Shown: in pieces, positions 29,315 to 40,585 of the stretch
How the letters are laid out: every line of letters begins with the position of its first letter
Numbering within the stretch: position 1 is the stretch's first letter
Assembly: GCA_024305745.1 (NCBI GenBank)
Contig: JAHRBS010000009.1
Location: 1,054,001 to 1,118,000 of the forward strand
Source: Polyporus tsugae
Taxonomy: Eukaryota > Basidiomycota > Agaricomycetes > Polyporales > Polyporaceae
Length of the DNA stretch: 64,000 bases
Direction: 5' to 3'
Notes under the pieces: model-generated
Database searches by the model: none
What the model saw: the letters and a program-made list of their open reading frames with translations, nothing else
What the model was told of the DNA's origin: nothing
Translations under genes and position numbers: made by a program

Positions 29315-30876
29315 CTATTCCAGCTTGGTGTACACGAGAAGGCTAGCAGCATACCTCTTGTGCTTCAAAAGATCTGTGGAAGTCATATTAACAATGTTTC
29401 CAATATACTCTGTATCTTCCCCCATTTCAAATCCATCATTATACCACACTTCACCAGACTTGTCTACAATTTTGGCTACAAAGTGATTTGGAGCAAAGTA
29501 CACTATCCCACATAATCTGTACAACTGGGGATGTTCTGGAATTATGATCTGATTCTCCACTTCAATTTTCAGCTTATACACTACACAGGTTACAAAACTA
29601 GGAGCCTCCATATAAGTCAGCTGCTTGATCATAGGTCGGGCACAGTTGGGACATTTTTTCTCTGACTTCTGAGTAAAGTACGCCTTCAGCCACAGATTAA
29701 CTAGCCTGTCCTTGTAAGACCCCATCTTGTTGAGTTGATTCTTCCAGATAAACTTGTCAAACATCCACATCACCATCTTTAGTCTAATACTAGGGCCCTT
29801 GTGATGACAACTTCTGCATAGATATTGTTTGTTTACTGTATCTTTGCTGGTTTCCAACAGCTTTTGTCCCAAGGCATATACATCAATGCCTTCACTTCCA
29901 TTAAAGCCAAATGCAGGGTCTTGCTGGCCAATATGGCCTCTTATGATGTCCTTTCCATTTCTCAATGTATGCTGTGGATTGAGTCCGGTGCACTTGCTGA
30001 ATATATCACCAATATAGCCCAGTATTGCATTGTTATCTAGCACATTGATATTCCAGGCCTGTTGACATTCAGTATATACTGCCAACAATATAGTAAGCAG
30101 GACATCATAAGCACAGCTATGGTTGTTCCAAGGAAACCCTTTAAACTTGGGTGCTTGGGAGCTGCTGATCAGTTGTGCAAACTTGACCTTCTTAGTCTGC
30201 CTGGATTCTGAGCCACCTTCAGTTTGGTCCTCTTCTAGACTGCGTTTATCTTTCTTCAAACTAGTGTCCGTACTAGTGGCAGGTAAAGTCTGGGATCCCT
30301 TAGCTGAAACATAGTACGAGGCTGGGAAAATATCAGTTGGGGCCTTTTTGATGGGCTGGATACCAGTCTTCTTATCAGGGATGATCTCTCAGGGCAGGGC
30401 CTCATCTAACTCCTCAACAGGGAAGGGATTGCTCTTTGACCACTTGAGATCTTTATGCATTGCCTTAGGGATGTAGTTTTCTCCTTTCCACTGTCTGAAA
30501 GAACGCACAAGTTCACCTCTAGTGATGCCTGTGACCTTTGGTGAAGATTTGCCCTTGTATCTTAGCTGGTCGTCTCATCCATAATCTCCAGCTCCCTAAA
30601 CTCCTGTCTCAAGTCCCCTGTTATCCCTCCAGTAAGATATTTGTCATTGAAGCCTTGCACAATAATTGTGCCTTCAACTGTAGACCCTCTGGACAATGCA
30701 GTATAGATCGACTGGTGACAGTTGGCACTGTGCAAGTCAACAACATTGTTGGGTCTTATTTGACCTTGTGATGCAAAGTCAGTCATGGCAAAGTTGGGAA
30801 CAATGCTGACTTGCATTCTGTTGACATATAATATGCTGCCATTGGGCATCCTGCATTTTATTTTTTGAGAGTCCAT
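29315..30876 (-). pseudogene. C-terminal part of PIF1-like helicase fused to a ubiquitin-hydrolase-like domain
   Basis: The minus-strand reading starts with the last helicase motifs: 'NFAMTDFASQGQIRPNNVVD' and 'HQSIYTALSRGSTVEGTII', then 'DLRQEFRELEIMDE'. A frame slip near 30570 leads to 'LRYKGKSSPKV', 'LVRSFRQWKGENYIP' and, after a TGA near 30390, a linker. The last 314 residues (30259-29315, open) begin Lys-rich and contain 'FPWNNHSCAYDVLLTILLAV' (Asn/Cys box), 'CPNCARPM' and 'APNHFVAKIVDKSG' then 'W' (His box), which resembles a C19/UCH-type cysteine protease fold. I know this helicase-plus-protease arrangement from agaricomycete mobile elements. The next upstream helicase segment lies on the opposite strand at 30896-31123. 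Confidence 0.7.
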
Positions 30877-30895
30877 TTCTATTCAATAGACAAGT

Positions 30896-31123
30896 TTGGA
30901 GGAGAGGTTGATGATGATGCATCAAAGGCGGTCAAGAAAAAGGCAGTCAATCCTAGGAGAAAAACACTTGATTAATCCTGCATTGCAAGAGCAGCTCTGG
31001 GTCTTGGACCACTATTTGACAGACCACAGACTGGGCAAGTTGTCTCTGTGTGTAGGTATGCCAGTGATGATCAAATACAACGAGGCCACAGAATGCTGTG
31101 TGACAAACAGTGCAGAGGCATAG
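30896..31123 (+). pseudogene. Inverted helicase fragment
   Basis: Reads 'LINPALQEQLWVLD', 'LGKLSLCVGMPVMIKYNEAT' and 'ECCVTN', the segment that normally directly precedes the motifs found at 30876 on the minus strand. Order and strand show a local inversion of about 250 bp or a rejoined break. Upstream ATP-binding motifs are not present in the window. Confidence 0.68.
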
Positions 31124-31168
31124 AAGAGTAAGTTATTTGTATTTGAAAAATTCAAGTCATATACTTAC

Positions 31169-32093
31169 TTCAGGCTCATCAAGCCTAGAAGCAAAGAGTG
31201 CCACAACAAGTTTCTCTTCAGAGTCAATGTACTTGGCAGAGAAGGGGAGCACAGGGGTAGACTGGAGAGGGCCATCACAGTACTCTGCATACTCGTCAAG
31301 CTTGTTCCGATTATTGGTCCTTAAAGCAAAGAGGTTTTTCAGAGAAATGTCCAGCCTAAAGGTAGGAGCATATTTACTCCAGAGTAAAGCCTTTCTCTGA
31401 CCATCCTTCTCAGCAGCTATCTCTTTTGACTGATGAGAGCATGCATGGTCTGGCTTTACAGTAGAAGGAGCAGGCGGAGGAACATTTGCTTCCTCGGGAA
31501 TGGTCTATAGATTGTGTAAGAAAAAATAGTTCTATATAAGTTAGATCTCACATACAGGACACTTGTTCTTTTTAGTTTCACTCTCTGCTGACTTACTCTC
31601 TGAAGAAGCCTTGGCCTTTGGAGGATTCTTCTAAACATTGCATTAGTATTAGAAAATATACAACAGTGTAAGTTTGACTTACAGGTGCCTTGGACTTCTT
31701 CTTTTTCCCCTTTGCTCTCCCTCTTTTCTCAGCTTCAGCCTCAGCTTCAGCCTCAGCTTCACTGCCCAGACTAAAGTCTGCTTCAGACTCAAGATTCTAG
31801 ATGTTGGAGATATGTCAATAGCTTATAGCAAACAGAAGTTGATCAATATTCTTACTGAATGCTTGGACTTTCTCTGCTTGCTCTTGGTCTTCTTCCTAGA
31901 GCTCTTTTTCACAGCTTCAGGCTTGGGTTGATTATAGGAGGACAGTAGCCACAACAAGTATTAAAGCACTACTTAAGAGAGAGAAGATAGCAGTGCTGGT
32001 ATCTATACTTACTGGAGATTGATCAACATCTTCAGCAGAAGAGTTGGAGTGACTTCTCTTCCTCTTTCCAGCAGATCTAGTAGTCCTTGTCAT
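31169..32093 (-). CDS. Lys/Glu-rich hypothetical gene, five exons, 3' end lost
   Basis: Exons 32093-32013, 31921-31856, 31796-31683, 31630-31556 and 31504-31169 join in phase 0 (224 codons), with GTAAGT/GTAAG/GTATGT donors and TAG/AAG acceptors. The N-terminus has basic clusters ('SAGKRKRSHS', 'KKSSRKKTKSKQRKSK') suggesting nuclear localisation, then an Ala-Glu repeat, a Lys-rich stretch and a globular-looking end ('ALLWSKYAPTFRLDISLKNL', 'CDGPLQSTPVLPFSAKYIDS'). The last exon ends at a GTAAGT donor and no following exon is seen before the inverted helicase fragment. No family recognised. It may be the partner gene of the helicase in the original element. Confidence 0.6.
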
Positions 32094-32121
32094 AGCCGCT
32101 TGTAGAGATTTTGTCGGAAGA

Positions 32122-32424
32122 TGTGGGGCAGTGGCCTAGCGGGACACAGACTCAGTCTGGTGCACGGAGTGACAACAGCTATAATATAAATTATCTAGCA
32201 GGACACGGACTGTAAAGTACATGTCAGTACCAACTAGTATGAATAGCTAATGAAGTTCTTACCTCAGTCTGGTGCACGGAGTGACAACAGCTGAGGAAAG
32301 ATGAGCAGGAAAATGTGTCGAGAAGGAGCGTCAGTGGTATAAACAGAACCAAACAAGTTGTCGGCGCCTACTACGTAGTACGTCCGTATCCGATGAACGT
32401 ACAACTAACTATCATATTTCAACA
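32122..32424 (-). repeat. 3' LTR of C1
   Basis: 303 bp; on the minus strand TGTTGAAATATG…CCCCACA. Confidence 0.9.
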
Positions 32425-32498
32425 CACCCACTCAGTGGATGTAGGTATGTACGTACGAGTAGCATAAATAAGAGAATAGGAAACTAAAGAAAACTGTC

Positions 32499-35400
32499 CT
32501 ACTGCAAGCCCAAACCAGCGCAGAAGGTCTCGTGCTTCCAGTGCGGGAGAGCCTTGATGAGAACATCAGCAACCTGGTCACCAGTCGGCACGTACGTGTA
32601 CCGAATGCGACCCTCTTCAAGCTCATCGCGGATGAAGTGGTGTCAAACAGCGATGTGCTTCGTCCAGTCGTGGAACTCAGCATTCTTCGCGAGGGCCATG
32701 GCGGACTGGTTGTTGACAAGGAGCAGTGTACCCGAGGGATCATCGCCGCGAGCGTCCGAGTCACTATGTGCGTCGAATGTCGTGCCGAAAATCTCGGACA
32801 GGAACGTCCGGATCCAGAGGGCATCCTTGGTGGCAGCACACATCGCGACGTACTCAGCCTCGGTGCTCAAGAGGGCGACCGAGGTCTGCTTCTTTGACTG
32901 CCAGCTGACTGCAGCATTGGCAAGCAGGAAGACATACCCGGACACCGAGCATCGGTCGTTGACGTCGGCAGCCCAGTCCGCGTCGACGTAACCCAGCAGC
33001 GAGCCGTCGTTCTGGGGCGAAGGTGCACCGTCGAAGACGAGAGGGCGAGATGACGTACCACGGAGGTACTTGTACACGCGCATGAGCGCAGTCCAGTGGT
33101 CCTGGCTTGGGCAAGCGGCGAACTTGCTGAGTGCGCCCACTGCATACAACAGGTCGGGACGTGTCCCAAGCATCGCATACATGACGGAGCCGAGCGCGCT
33201 CTGGTAGGCCTTGACGTCGACCTCAGGGACATCGACCTTCTCGAGCTTCTGGTTGGCGGCCATTGGCGTTGAGACTGGAGCGCAGTTCGCCATGCCATGG
33301 CGGGTGAGAATATTCTCGATGTACTGTTGCTGGGTCAGTGCGAGTGTGCAACGACTGCGGTCGTGAGTGAGCTCCATGCCGAGCATCCAGTGGGCCTCGC
33401 CAAGGTCAGTCATCTCAAAATGAGCCTCGCAGTCGGCCTTGAGGCGGTCGACCATGTCCTTGTCGTCCGAGAGGATGAGCATGTCGTCGACATAGAGTGT
33501 GACAATGATGAGCTTGCCATCTTCCGGCTTGTAGAAGACAGCGTGGTCGGCGTTGCTGCAAGTGAAGCTGAGCAACTCAAAGTGCTCGCGCACCTTCTTG
33601 TACCACTCATGGCTGGCCTGCTTGAGTCCGTAAAGTGACTTACCAAGCTTCCAGACCTTCGACGTGTCAGTGCGGAAGCCTGGAGGGATCTCCATGAAGA
33701 TCTCCTCGTCTAAGTCGCCGTTCAGGAAGGCGGACTTGACGTCCATCTGGTGGACCTCGAGGTCGTGCTTGGCAGTGAGCGCGAGGAGGATGTGGATGCT
33801 GGGGAATTTTGTGACGGGTGCAAATGTCTTGTCAAAATTGAGGTACTTGACCTGGGTAAAGCCTTGGGCAACGAGTCGCGCCTTGTACTTCTGGATCTCG
33901 CCGTCGGGTCCTCGTTTGATCCTGAAAACCCACTTGCAGCCGACTACCTTGCGGTGCCAAGGACGCTCCACTTCGTCATAGAGCTCAGCCTTGGCAAACG
34001 AGAGGAGCTCTTCAGCACATGCCGCCTTCCACTGTTCAGCGTCAGGACGGGACATGGCTTCCGCGTACAACCGCGGCTCGTTGCCGAGGGTCAATGCATG
34101 GTGAGCGTGTTCATCGTTGTCATTGTTGTCGTCCGCCTCAGCCATCGGACCCTCCCCTCTAGCGGCAGCAGCGTTGCGCTGGTTGTAGGACAAGAGCTTG
34201 TAGACGGAGTCGTTCTCGAGGTAAGTCCGAGCGGTGCGATCGCGCATTGAGCGACAGACTTCTGGTGCTGGAATAGGATGGGGGTACGGCCCCGGGACTC
34301 GAGAGGCAGGAACTCGGTGAGGACGCGGCGGCTCGGCCGCAGGCGCATGGGGAATGTGAGGAGGTGTTGGTGAGCGGCGAGGAAGTGGAGGGAGAGGGAT
34401 GTCGACCTCATCGTCCTCGAGGACAGGAGAGGCGGTGCGGCTCTCATCCTCATCAGGCACTGTCTCAACCATGACAGGGTGCTTGTGTGGAGGAGCGGGA
34501 GGGTCAGCCTGCACGCGCGCAAAGAAGTTGTCGGACTCATCGTCGTCGGAGTGCTCTGGAAATGCAGGCTCCGTGTTGACTACAATGCACGTTGGGACAC
34601 CACCTGAGAGGCCTTCGTCGAAGATGACATCGCGCAACTCGATGATCTTGCCCGTTGGCCTGTGAAGAAGGTGGTACGCACGCCTGTGCTCGGAGAAGCC
34701 AATGAGTACACACTCAAGGGACTTTGCATCGAGTTTCTTCCGCTTGTTGTCCGGGATGTGGACAAATGCCTTGCAGCCGAATGGGCGGATGTGCACAACT
34801 GATGGCTTGATGCCTGTGTATGCCTCGTGCGGTGTGATGTCTCCGTCGAGTGCACGAGTTGGCGTTCGGTTGAGGATGTAGATGGCGTAGGCCGTCGCCT
34901 CCGGCCAGTGTGACTTGGGAATGTCAGCATCCTCGAGCATCGAGCAAGCCATCTCCATGATTGTCCTGTTGGCACGCTCCGCAATCCCGTTCTCCTGAGG
35001 TGTGTCAGTGTTCGACCTCTCGTGGTGGATGCCCCGTCGCTTGCAGATGTCAATGATGTCCTCGTTGACGTACTTGCCACCACCGTCGGACCGCAGGATG
35101 TTGACTGGTTCTCCAATTGCGACCTCGATGCGGTTGACATGCGCGTCGAAGTTGGCAGCTTGGTCAGACTTCGCCTTGAGCGGGACAGCAGAGATGTGCT
35201 GTGAGTACCAGTCGATGTAGGTGTCGAGGTACTTCTCGCCAGATTGTGCGCGGACGTTGAGCTCCATGAGATCGGAGCTGATGCAGTAGTTGGGGCGAGG
35301 AGCCGTGGCCGTGGTCTCCTTCGGAATCTCGTCACGTATCTGCTTGCCAGCGGGACACGGTGTGCAGGGCTCGCGTGGAGGCTTCGATGGGCCGAGGAGC

Positions 35401-36926
35401 AACATCCCCTTGACCATACCCTTGCAGACCATCTGGATGACGGTGTCGACGCCAAGATGTCCCAGACGGTGATGCCAGGTCTTCACGGTTGCCTTTGACT
35501 CATTAGCAATGAACGCGTCGAGGCTGGCCGGTGTTGGACTGGGGTCGAAGTGCGTTGGGATGGTGTCCATAGGGAGCTGTGCAACGTGCGCATGATCGGG
35601 TGCGGCAGCCATCCCCTTGAGGACGTAGAGACCATTGGTTAGCGTCGCTCTGCCAAGGAGCTTGCCATCCCTGCCAGAGATGTTGCATCCCTGTGTGTCG
35701 AACGTGACAGTGTGGCCTCTCTCGACAAGGGCAGAGACAGATGCGAGGTTGCCGTGGAGTTCGGGGATTTGGTAGACGCGCGTGAAGAGCGCAGGCTGTG
35801 TGATGGAGCCCTCCCCTTCAAGATCGAGGTACATGGAGCCAACGCCAGTTGCAAGGATGTAGCAGTCGTCTCCGAGCCAGACACACTTTGGCTCAGCAAG
35901 AGCGCGGTACGTGTCAAACTTTGCGCGCTGCGAGGACATGTGTGAGGACGCGCCGGAGTCGACGATCCAACGCACGACGTTGGACTCGGTTGCAGCCTTC
36001 ATCGCATCAGCGACGTAGATGCGTAGGAGCGTGTCGTCCGTGCTGTCCGCCGCAGCGACCTTCGCGTTGAGGTCACCGGAACCTGACGGCGCTGTGTTCT
36101 TTGCCTTGGCCTCCAGCTCGGCTTTGAGCTTTTGACACTCGTCCTTGACATGCCCAGTGTAACCGCAATGGTCGCACTTCTTCTTCGGCTTGTTGCTGTC
36201 CGACTTCCCGTTGGACTTGCCCTTGGGCTTGTCCTTGGTCTTGTTCAATGACAGTCCGGTCTTGGACGTCCGAGCGAGGAGTGCTGACTGCTTCGACGAT
36301 GTGTTGAACAGCTTCTTGTGCTCGCAGATGGACGAGATGACCTTGTCCGTTGTGAGAGCGGTGTCGGAGGACATGAGGATGGCGCAAAGGGTGTCGAATG
36401 ATGGAGGGAGCAAGACGACCATAGCGATGGCAACGAGAGAGTTGTCGATGGTCTGGCCAAGCGAGGAGAGGATATGCTTCTTGTGGAGCATGGCATCGAG
36501 TTGCGGACGGAGGGGGGAATCATCGGAGAGCGTGCCTCGGAAGAGCTCACCGATGAGAGACGCAATGGTCTGCTTTCCCTTCCCCTCATACATTGTTGCG
36601 AGCTTCGACCATGCCTCTGTCGATGTCGTAAGGTGCATGCAGGCAGCGAGTGGATCGTCCTCGAGCATGAGGGTGATCTGCGTGAATGCAATCTCTTCAC
36701 GTAAGAGCCAGTCCTCACTTCCGCCCTGGTTGACAGCAGGGTCTGGATGAGTTTCTGTGCCATCGACAATTTTCCAGAGTTTGCGCTGTATGAGGATGCG
36801 TTGGATTCGGAATTTCCATATTGTATAGTTCGAGCCGTCGTCCTTGAGAAAAGAGACATCGTACAGATGATTGGAAAGGCTAGGCACTGAGGTGGCCGTT
36901 CCAGGGAGTGGGACCATGTGAGCCAT
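32499..36926 (-). pseudogene. Gag-Pol polyprotein of copia C1, one premature stop
   Basis: Open from ATG 36926 for 1,427 codons to TGA 32643-32645. The same frame continues for about 48 codons of the normal C-terminus to TAG 32501-32499, so the TGA is probably a former CGA. Domains: Gag with UBN2-like region; CCHC 'CDHCGYTGHVKDEC' (residues 251-264); protease DSGASSHM (323); GAG-pre-integrase 'WHHRLGHLGVDTVIQM'; integrase with 'DLMELNV', 'RSDGGGKYVN' and 'GIAERANRT'; a Pro-rich linker; RT 'WVFRIKRGPDGEIQKYKARL' and 'LYVDDMLILS'; and RNase H 'YVDADWAADVNDR'. All catalytic residues I can see are present. The lost tail is the end of RNase H, so activity is doubtful but not excluded. Confidence 0.92.
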
Positions 36927-37040
36927 CAGGGAAGAAGCGAGGAAGGGATGCTGAAATGAATGAATAGAGTTTAACGAGCTGTGAGTGCTTTGGAAGCGTA
37001 GTGTGCATAGAATGAATGTTCCTGGGTGCTAGTTTGCGAG

Positions 37041-37056
37041 CCCAGGGCTCATAACC
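37041..37056 (-). other. Primer binding site of C1 (half-tRNA type)
   Basis: GGTTATGAGCCCTGGG is complementary to the anticodon stem-loop of initiator tRNA-Met (…GGGCTCATAACC…), the internal priming used by several copia elements. Confidence 0.65.
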
Positions 37057-37066
37057 GGTCAGAAGA

Positions 37067-37369
37067 CGTGGGGCAGTGGCCTAGCGGGACACGGACTCAG
37101 TCTGGTGCACGGAGTGACAACAGCTATAATATAAATTACCTAGCGGGACACGGACTGTAAAGTACATGTCAGTACCAACTAGTATGGATAGCTAATGAAG
37201 TTCTTACCTCAGTCTGGTGCACGGAGTGACAACAGCTGAGGAAAGATGAGCAGGAAAATGTGTCGAGAAGGAGCGTCAGTGGTATAAACAGAACCAAACA
37301 AGTCGTCGGCGCCTACTACGTAGTACGTCCGTATCCGATGAATGTACAACTAACTATTGTATTTCAACA
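37067..37369 (-). repeat. 5' LTR of C1
   Basis: 303 bp; its plus-strand start is CGTGGGG where the other LTR has TGTGGGG. Confidence 0.9.
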
Positions 37370-38529
37370 GATTTAAGACCAGTAGAGAAGACCAAGGGCA
37401 GCTATGAGTGGCAGCAAAGCAGAGGGAGTGATGGTAGGAAGATAAGGATGAGTGGTAGCAAAGCAGAGCTGATGGGATCGTCTTTTGGGCGCTTATTCTG
37501 GGTTTAGGGTTAGGGTCATAGCCACTCAATGTGTGGAGTCACATGACCACCCAAAGGAGTTGAAACACCAAGTCCAGCAAATGAATACAAAGTGCTTGTG
37601 AGTGCTCTATGCTAACTGCTCCCTTGCAGCATATACTCATTAGATGCTACCCCTGCAGAAGGTAGCAGCCAATGACTACATACTGCATCAGGAACATACA
37701 GGCTACAAAGCTACAGAGCAGTAATACATAGAAATAAGAGAGGAGCATAGAGAGCCTAAACTCTATAATGAGATACATGAGGTTCAGATCAAAGACTAGT
37801 AAGGAAAGAGAAGAAGGACGTACTGAAGGAGGGAAGAGAACAAAGCCTCAAGAGCCTAGGTTGAGGGATCTTGCTATGTTGAGGGGATATGACCTACAAA
37901 TGATAAGTATAGCAGAAATACACATACCATCAGGATAAATAACACACCAGAGAGAACTGATCAGAACATAGAAGAAGAACTGAGCGCTCTTGGAGTGACA
38001 ACAAGCCAGAAACCTAGAGGACAGCATGACATTAGCAAAACAGAGGGATTATAGAACAGGACTTGCCAAATATAATGGCTGGAGTAGCGTATGATGTGCT
38101 AGAGAACAGACACAACAGTTAGTAACAGAAACAACATTAAATATAGGGCTTACCTAACACTGCCCAGAAAAGAGAGGATAGCTGTAGGAGGAGAGAGAAG
38201 TGGTAGAGAGTGGTGGATGAACAGAGAAACCTCGACACCATTGAGGCATGCTATGAAGCTCCCAGTACACCCACCGGGCAACCACACAAGTCCCTGAAGA
38301 TGGAACAGACCCCGATGCCGCTGGGGCATGCACAAAGGGGGTTTTTCTGACCTGCAAGAAGGCCAGGCCCAGACTCATATGTGACAAAATACAAGGAGGC
38401 GTCCCTCCATGTACAGTCATGAGCCCTTCTGGGCACCAAAGACTGACAGCAGTTGATTGGACTGCAGGCTCAGGTGAATAGGAACGTGGTGGTGCAAGAA
38501 GAAGAGAGAAGTTGCCAGCTCATCAGCTT
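37370..38529. other. AT-rich non-coding interval with telomere-like word
   Basis: No gene recognised. A 16-mer TTTAGGGTTAGGGTCA lies at 37503-37518. A short imperfect duplication ('gagtggcagcaaagcagag') occurs at about 37405-37470. Confidence 0.45.
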
Positions 38530-39180
38530 AAATGGCATGGTGCTGACATAAGCATGCTCAAGCCTGATGAGCAGGTTGAAGTCCATTGTGTTCGTTGCCA
38601 CTACTTCTATTTCACAAATTGTATTCACTTCAGCAGGCATTGTGTGCTTTGGAGAATGGTTCTGGGTGCACGTGTGCAGGCTGTTTGGCATGACTGCAGG
38701 TAAGCCATTGCTCTAAATACCCTTGACTTGGACATTCTAGTGAGCCCTGTCCCTGCCCCCACAAGAACGCCCCACATCTCCACCATTTCTGCATGGATTC
38801 TCATCGTTCCAGCTCCCCCTGGCTCCCCTGGGATCACTCATGCTGATGGAGGCACCAGGAGGCTGTCGCTTGCAGTGGTTGAGGATGACTTGGATGTTCT
38901 GGTGAGCCCTCCCCCTGTCCTGCCCTGCACCCTACATCTTAGTCACCTCCAATTTAAAATTTGGACCATTTGCTCCCAACTCTCTGCTCTGTAATATTAT
39001 TATAGCCTCAGCTTTGTACCATTGTCTCAAGCTACTTGTTATAGTCATAAATAAAAATCATCAATCCCTGTTGAAGATTGTTATCAGTTTGCCCATCAGC
39101 ACTCTCCACTTCACATCTTGCCTCTTGCCCTCATCTCCTCCCCTTCCCAAGGCCTCCCTCCCATCATCCTAGGCTCTCTA
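38530..39180 (+). other. Possible exons upstream of the five-exon gene
   Basis: One stretch (about 38532-38700) reads 'HCVRCHYFYFTNCIHFSRHC', a Cys/His-rich pattern, and ends at GTAAGC. A second (about 38765-38900) ends at GTGAGC. The segment 'ttggacattctagtgagccc' near 38728 recurs as 'ttggatgttctggtgagccc' near 38890, a diverged tandem duplication. I could not join these to each other or to the gene at 39184. Confidence 0.3.
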
Positions 39181-39183
39181 GTC

Positions 39184-40585
39184 ATGCCATTTCCTTCTAA
39201 AGTTCAAGTGTTCCCCCCCACCATCTGTCCTGCAGAGTTATGGAGGATCATTTGGACTATGGTAATAGATCTTTCCTTCATTTATCTCAGCACCCTACCT
39301 GATACACTCTACACAAATGATCCTCTCAGGTTAAGGATGACATCAATGATGAAGCTCCCGCAGACCCTCTCACTGTCTTGTCACCAACTCTACATCACTA
39401 TACTCCATTTGACATTGCCATTCATCGCTTCCCCAACAAGGAACTTCAGGCCATTATACACAAGAAAGTGCAGTTGATAGCAGCATATGGATACTCTGCT
39501 GAAAAGGTCCTTGGTCCAGAGGTGTATGAACACATATGCATCTTCTCTGCACAAGCATTTATAACTTTTATGGAACGTCGAAGAGTCCACGTATAACTCA
39601 TCATTTTTACTTTTTCATGCTGCTTTTATAGACATATATTCATTTTAGGATCAAGCCCCCCAGTCCCCCTCCACCTCCTTCAATATCAACAATACTCCCC
39701 CTCCTCTTATCAGAGCTGCCTGGGTCAAAACCTTGGACCTCACCCTCACTAGTCCTATGCTTCAAAATATCAATCTAGCAGAGACTGCCTCAGTGTGGAC
39801 TAATTTTGTCCACTTTGAGGCTCTCACTATTGCCTACAACATATGGCAACCCACTCCACTCCAGCCTTATATCTCTATGGGGCCTTATCTGCCTCCATCT
39901 CTACTAGTTCTTCATTTGTGTCCTTATGGAGAAGAAGAGGTACATATTTTTTTTAGTATTGTATACTATGAAGAAAAACTGATTTTTTTTCCAGTGCCAG
40001 GCCCACCCTCCACCAGGCTGGGAGACTGTAACTACTATGTTCACTATTTCATTGACTATTGGCTAATGATATATACTGCAGTATATCTGTGGACCCAACA
40101 AACCCTTCTGGAAAAGAGATATGTGGGCAGCCCATATCAGTGCTTTCAGCACTGTCCCCACCATTCATATTCACTTCCTCCAATATGTGGTGTTTCCACC
40201 CTTCAATGTGGAGTCTGCTATAGACACCCTTCAGCCATGGGTCAAAAATATTGGTCAAGGTTCTCTCTCCACTATTGCGGTCTCAGTCCATCCCTTCAGC
40301 ATCAGAGGATATTCTGTGTTGCAGCAGCAGCTTGAAGATATTGAAGATTTGGAGGAGGCCAAGGGCAAGGGTTTGCTTCCATCAAGTGCACAGGATTTGG
40401 AAGACTTTGATGAAGAGCTTGGAAACTACTTGTACTATGATTTGAAAAGGGAGGGAGGAAATTGGAGTGTTGATATGGACGGAGAAAAGGCTAGGGTTTG
40501 GGGGGAAAAGTTTGGCCAATATAGCTATTATGCTGGTGCTTATATGGACTCCAACATTTCTTGGTTTGATGTAGATGCATATTAG
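39184..40585 (+). CDS. Five-exon hypothetical protein of the AT-rich block
   Basis: Exons 39184-39261, 39330-39590, 39649-39939, 39995-40027 and 40082-40585 (TAG) join in phase 0 at every junction, giving 388 residues. Introns of 54-68 nt all have GT/AG ends, and the shortest exon is 33 nt. The N-terminus 'VFPPTICPAELWRIIW' faintly resembles an F-box start. The middle has 'HYTPFDIAIHRFPNKELQAI' and the end is acidic and Tyr-rich ('YSYYAGAYMDSNISWFDVD'). No known family. The clean exon structure says the gene was under selection recently; codon use is AT-rich like the rest of the block. The start could lie further upstream. Confidence 0.65.

Larger units (their letters stand above)
32122..37369 (-). 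mobile_element. Copia element C1, nearly complete
   Basis: 303-bp LTRs at 32122-32424 and 37067-37369 differ at about nine positions, all transitions. The internal region encodes one Gag-Pol frame on the minus strand. A primer site (GGTTATGAGCCCTGGG, 37041-37056) lies ten bases inside the 5' LTR. No matching duplication at the outer ends: GAAGA left, GATTT right. Confidence 0.92.

Noticed and set aside
34580..35455. Minus-strand ORF of 291 codons in copia C1
   Set aside because: Off-frame shadow of the integrase region; low complexity Ser/Thr/Arg composition.
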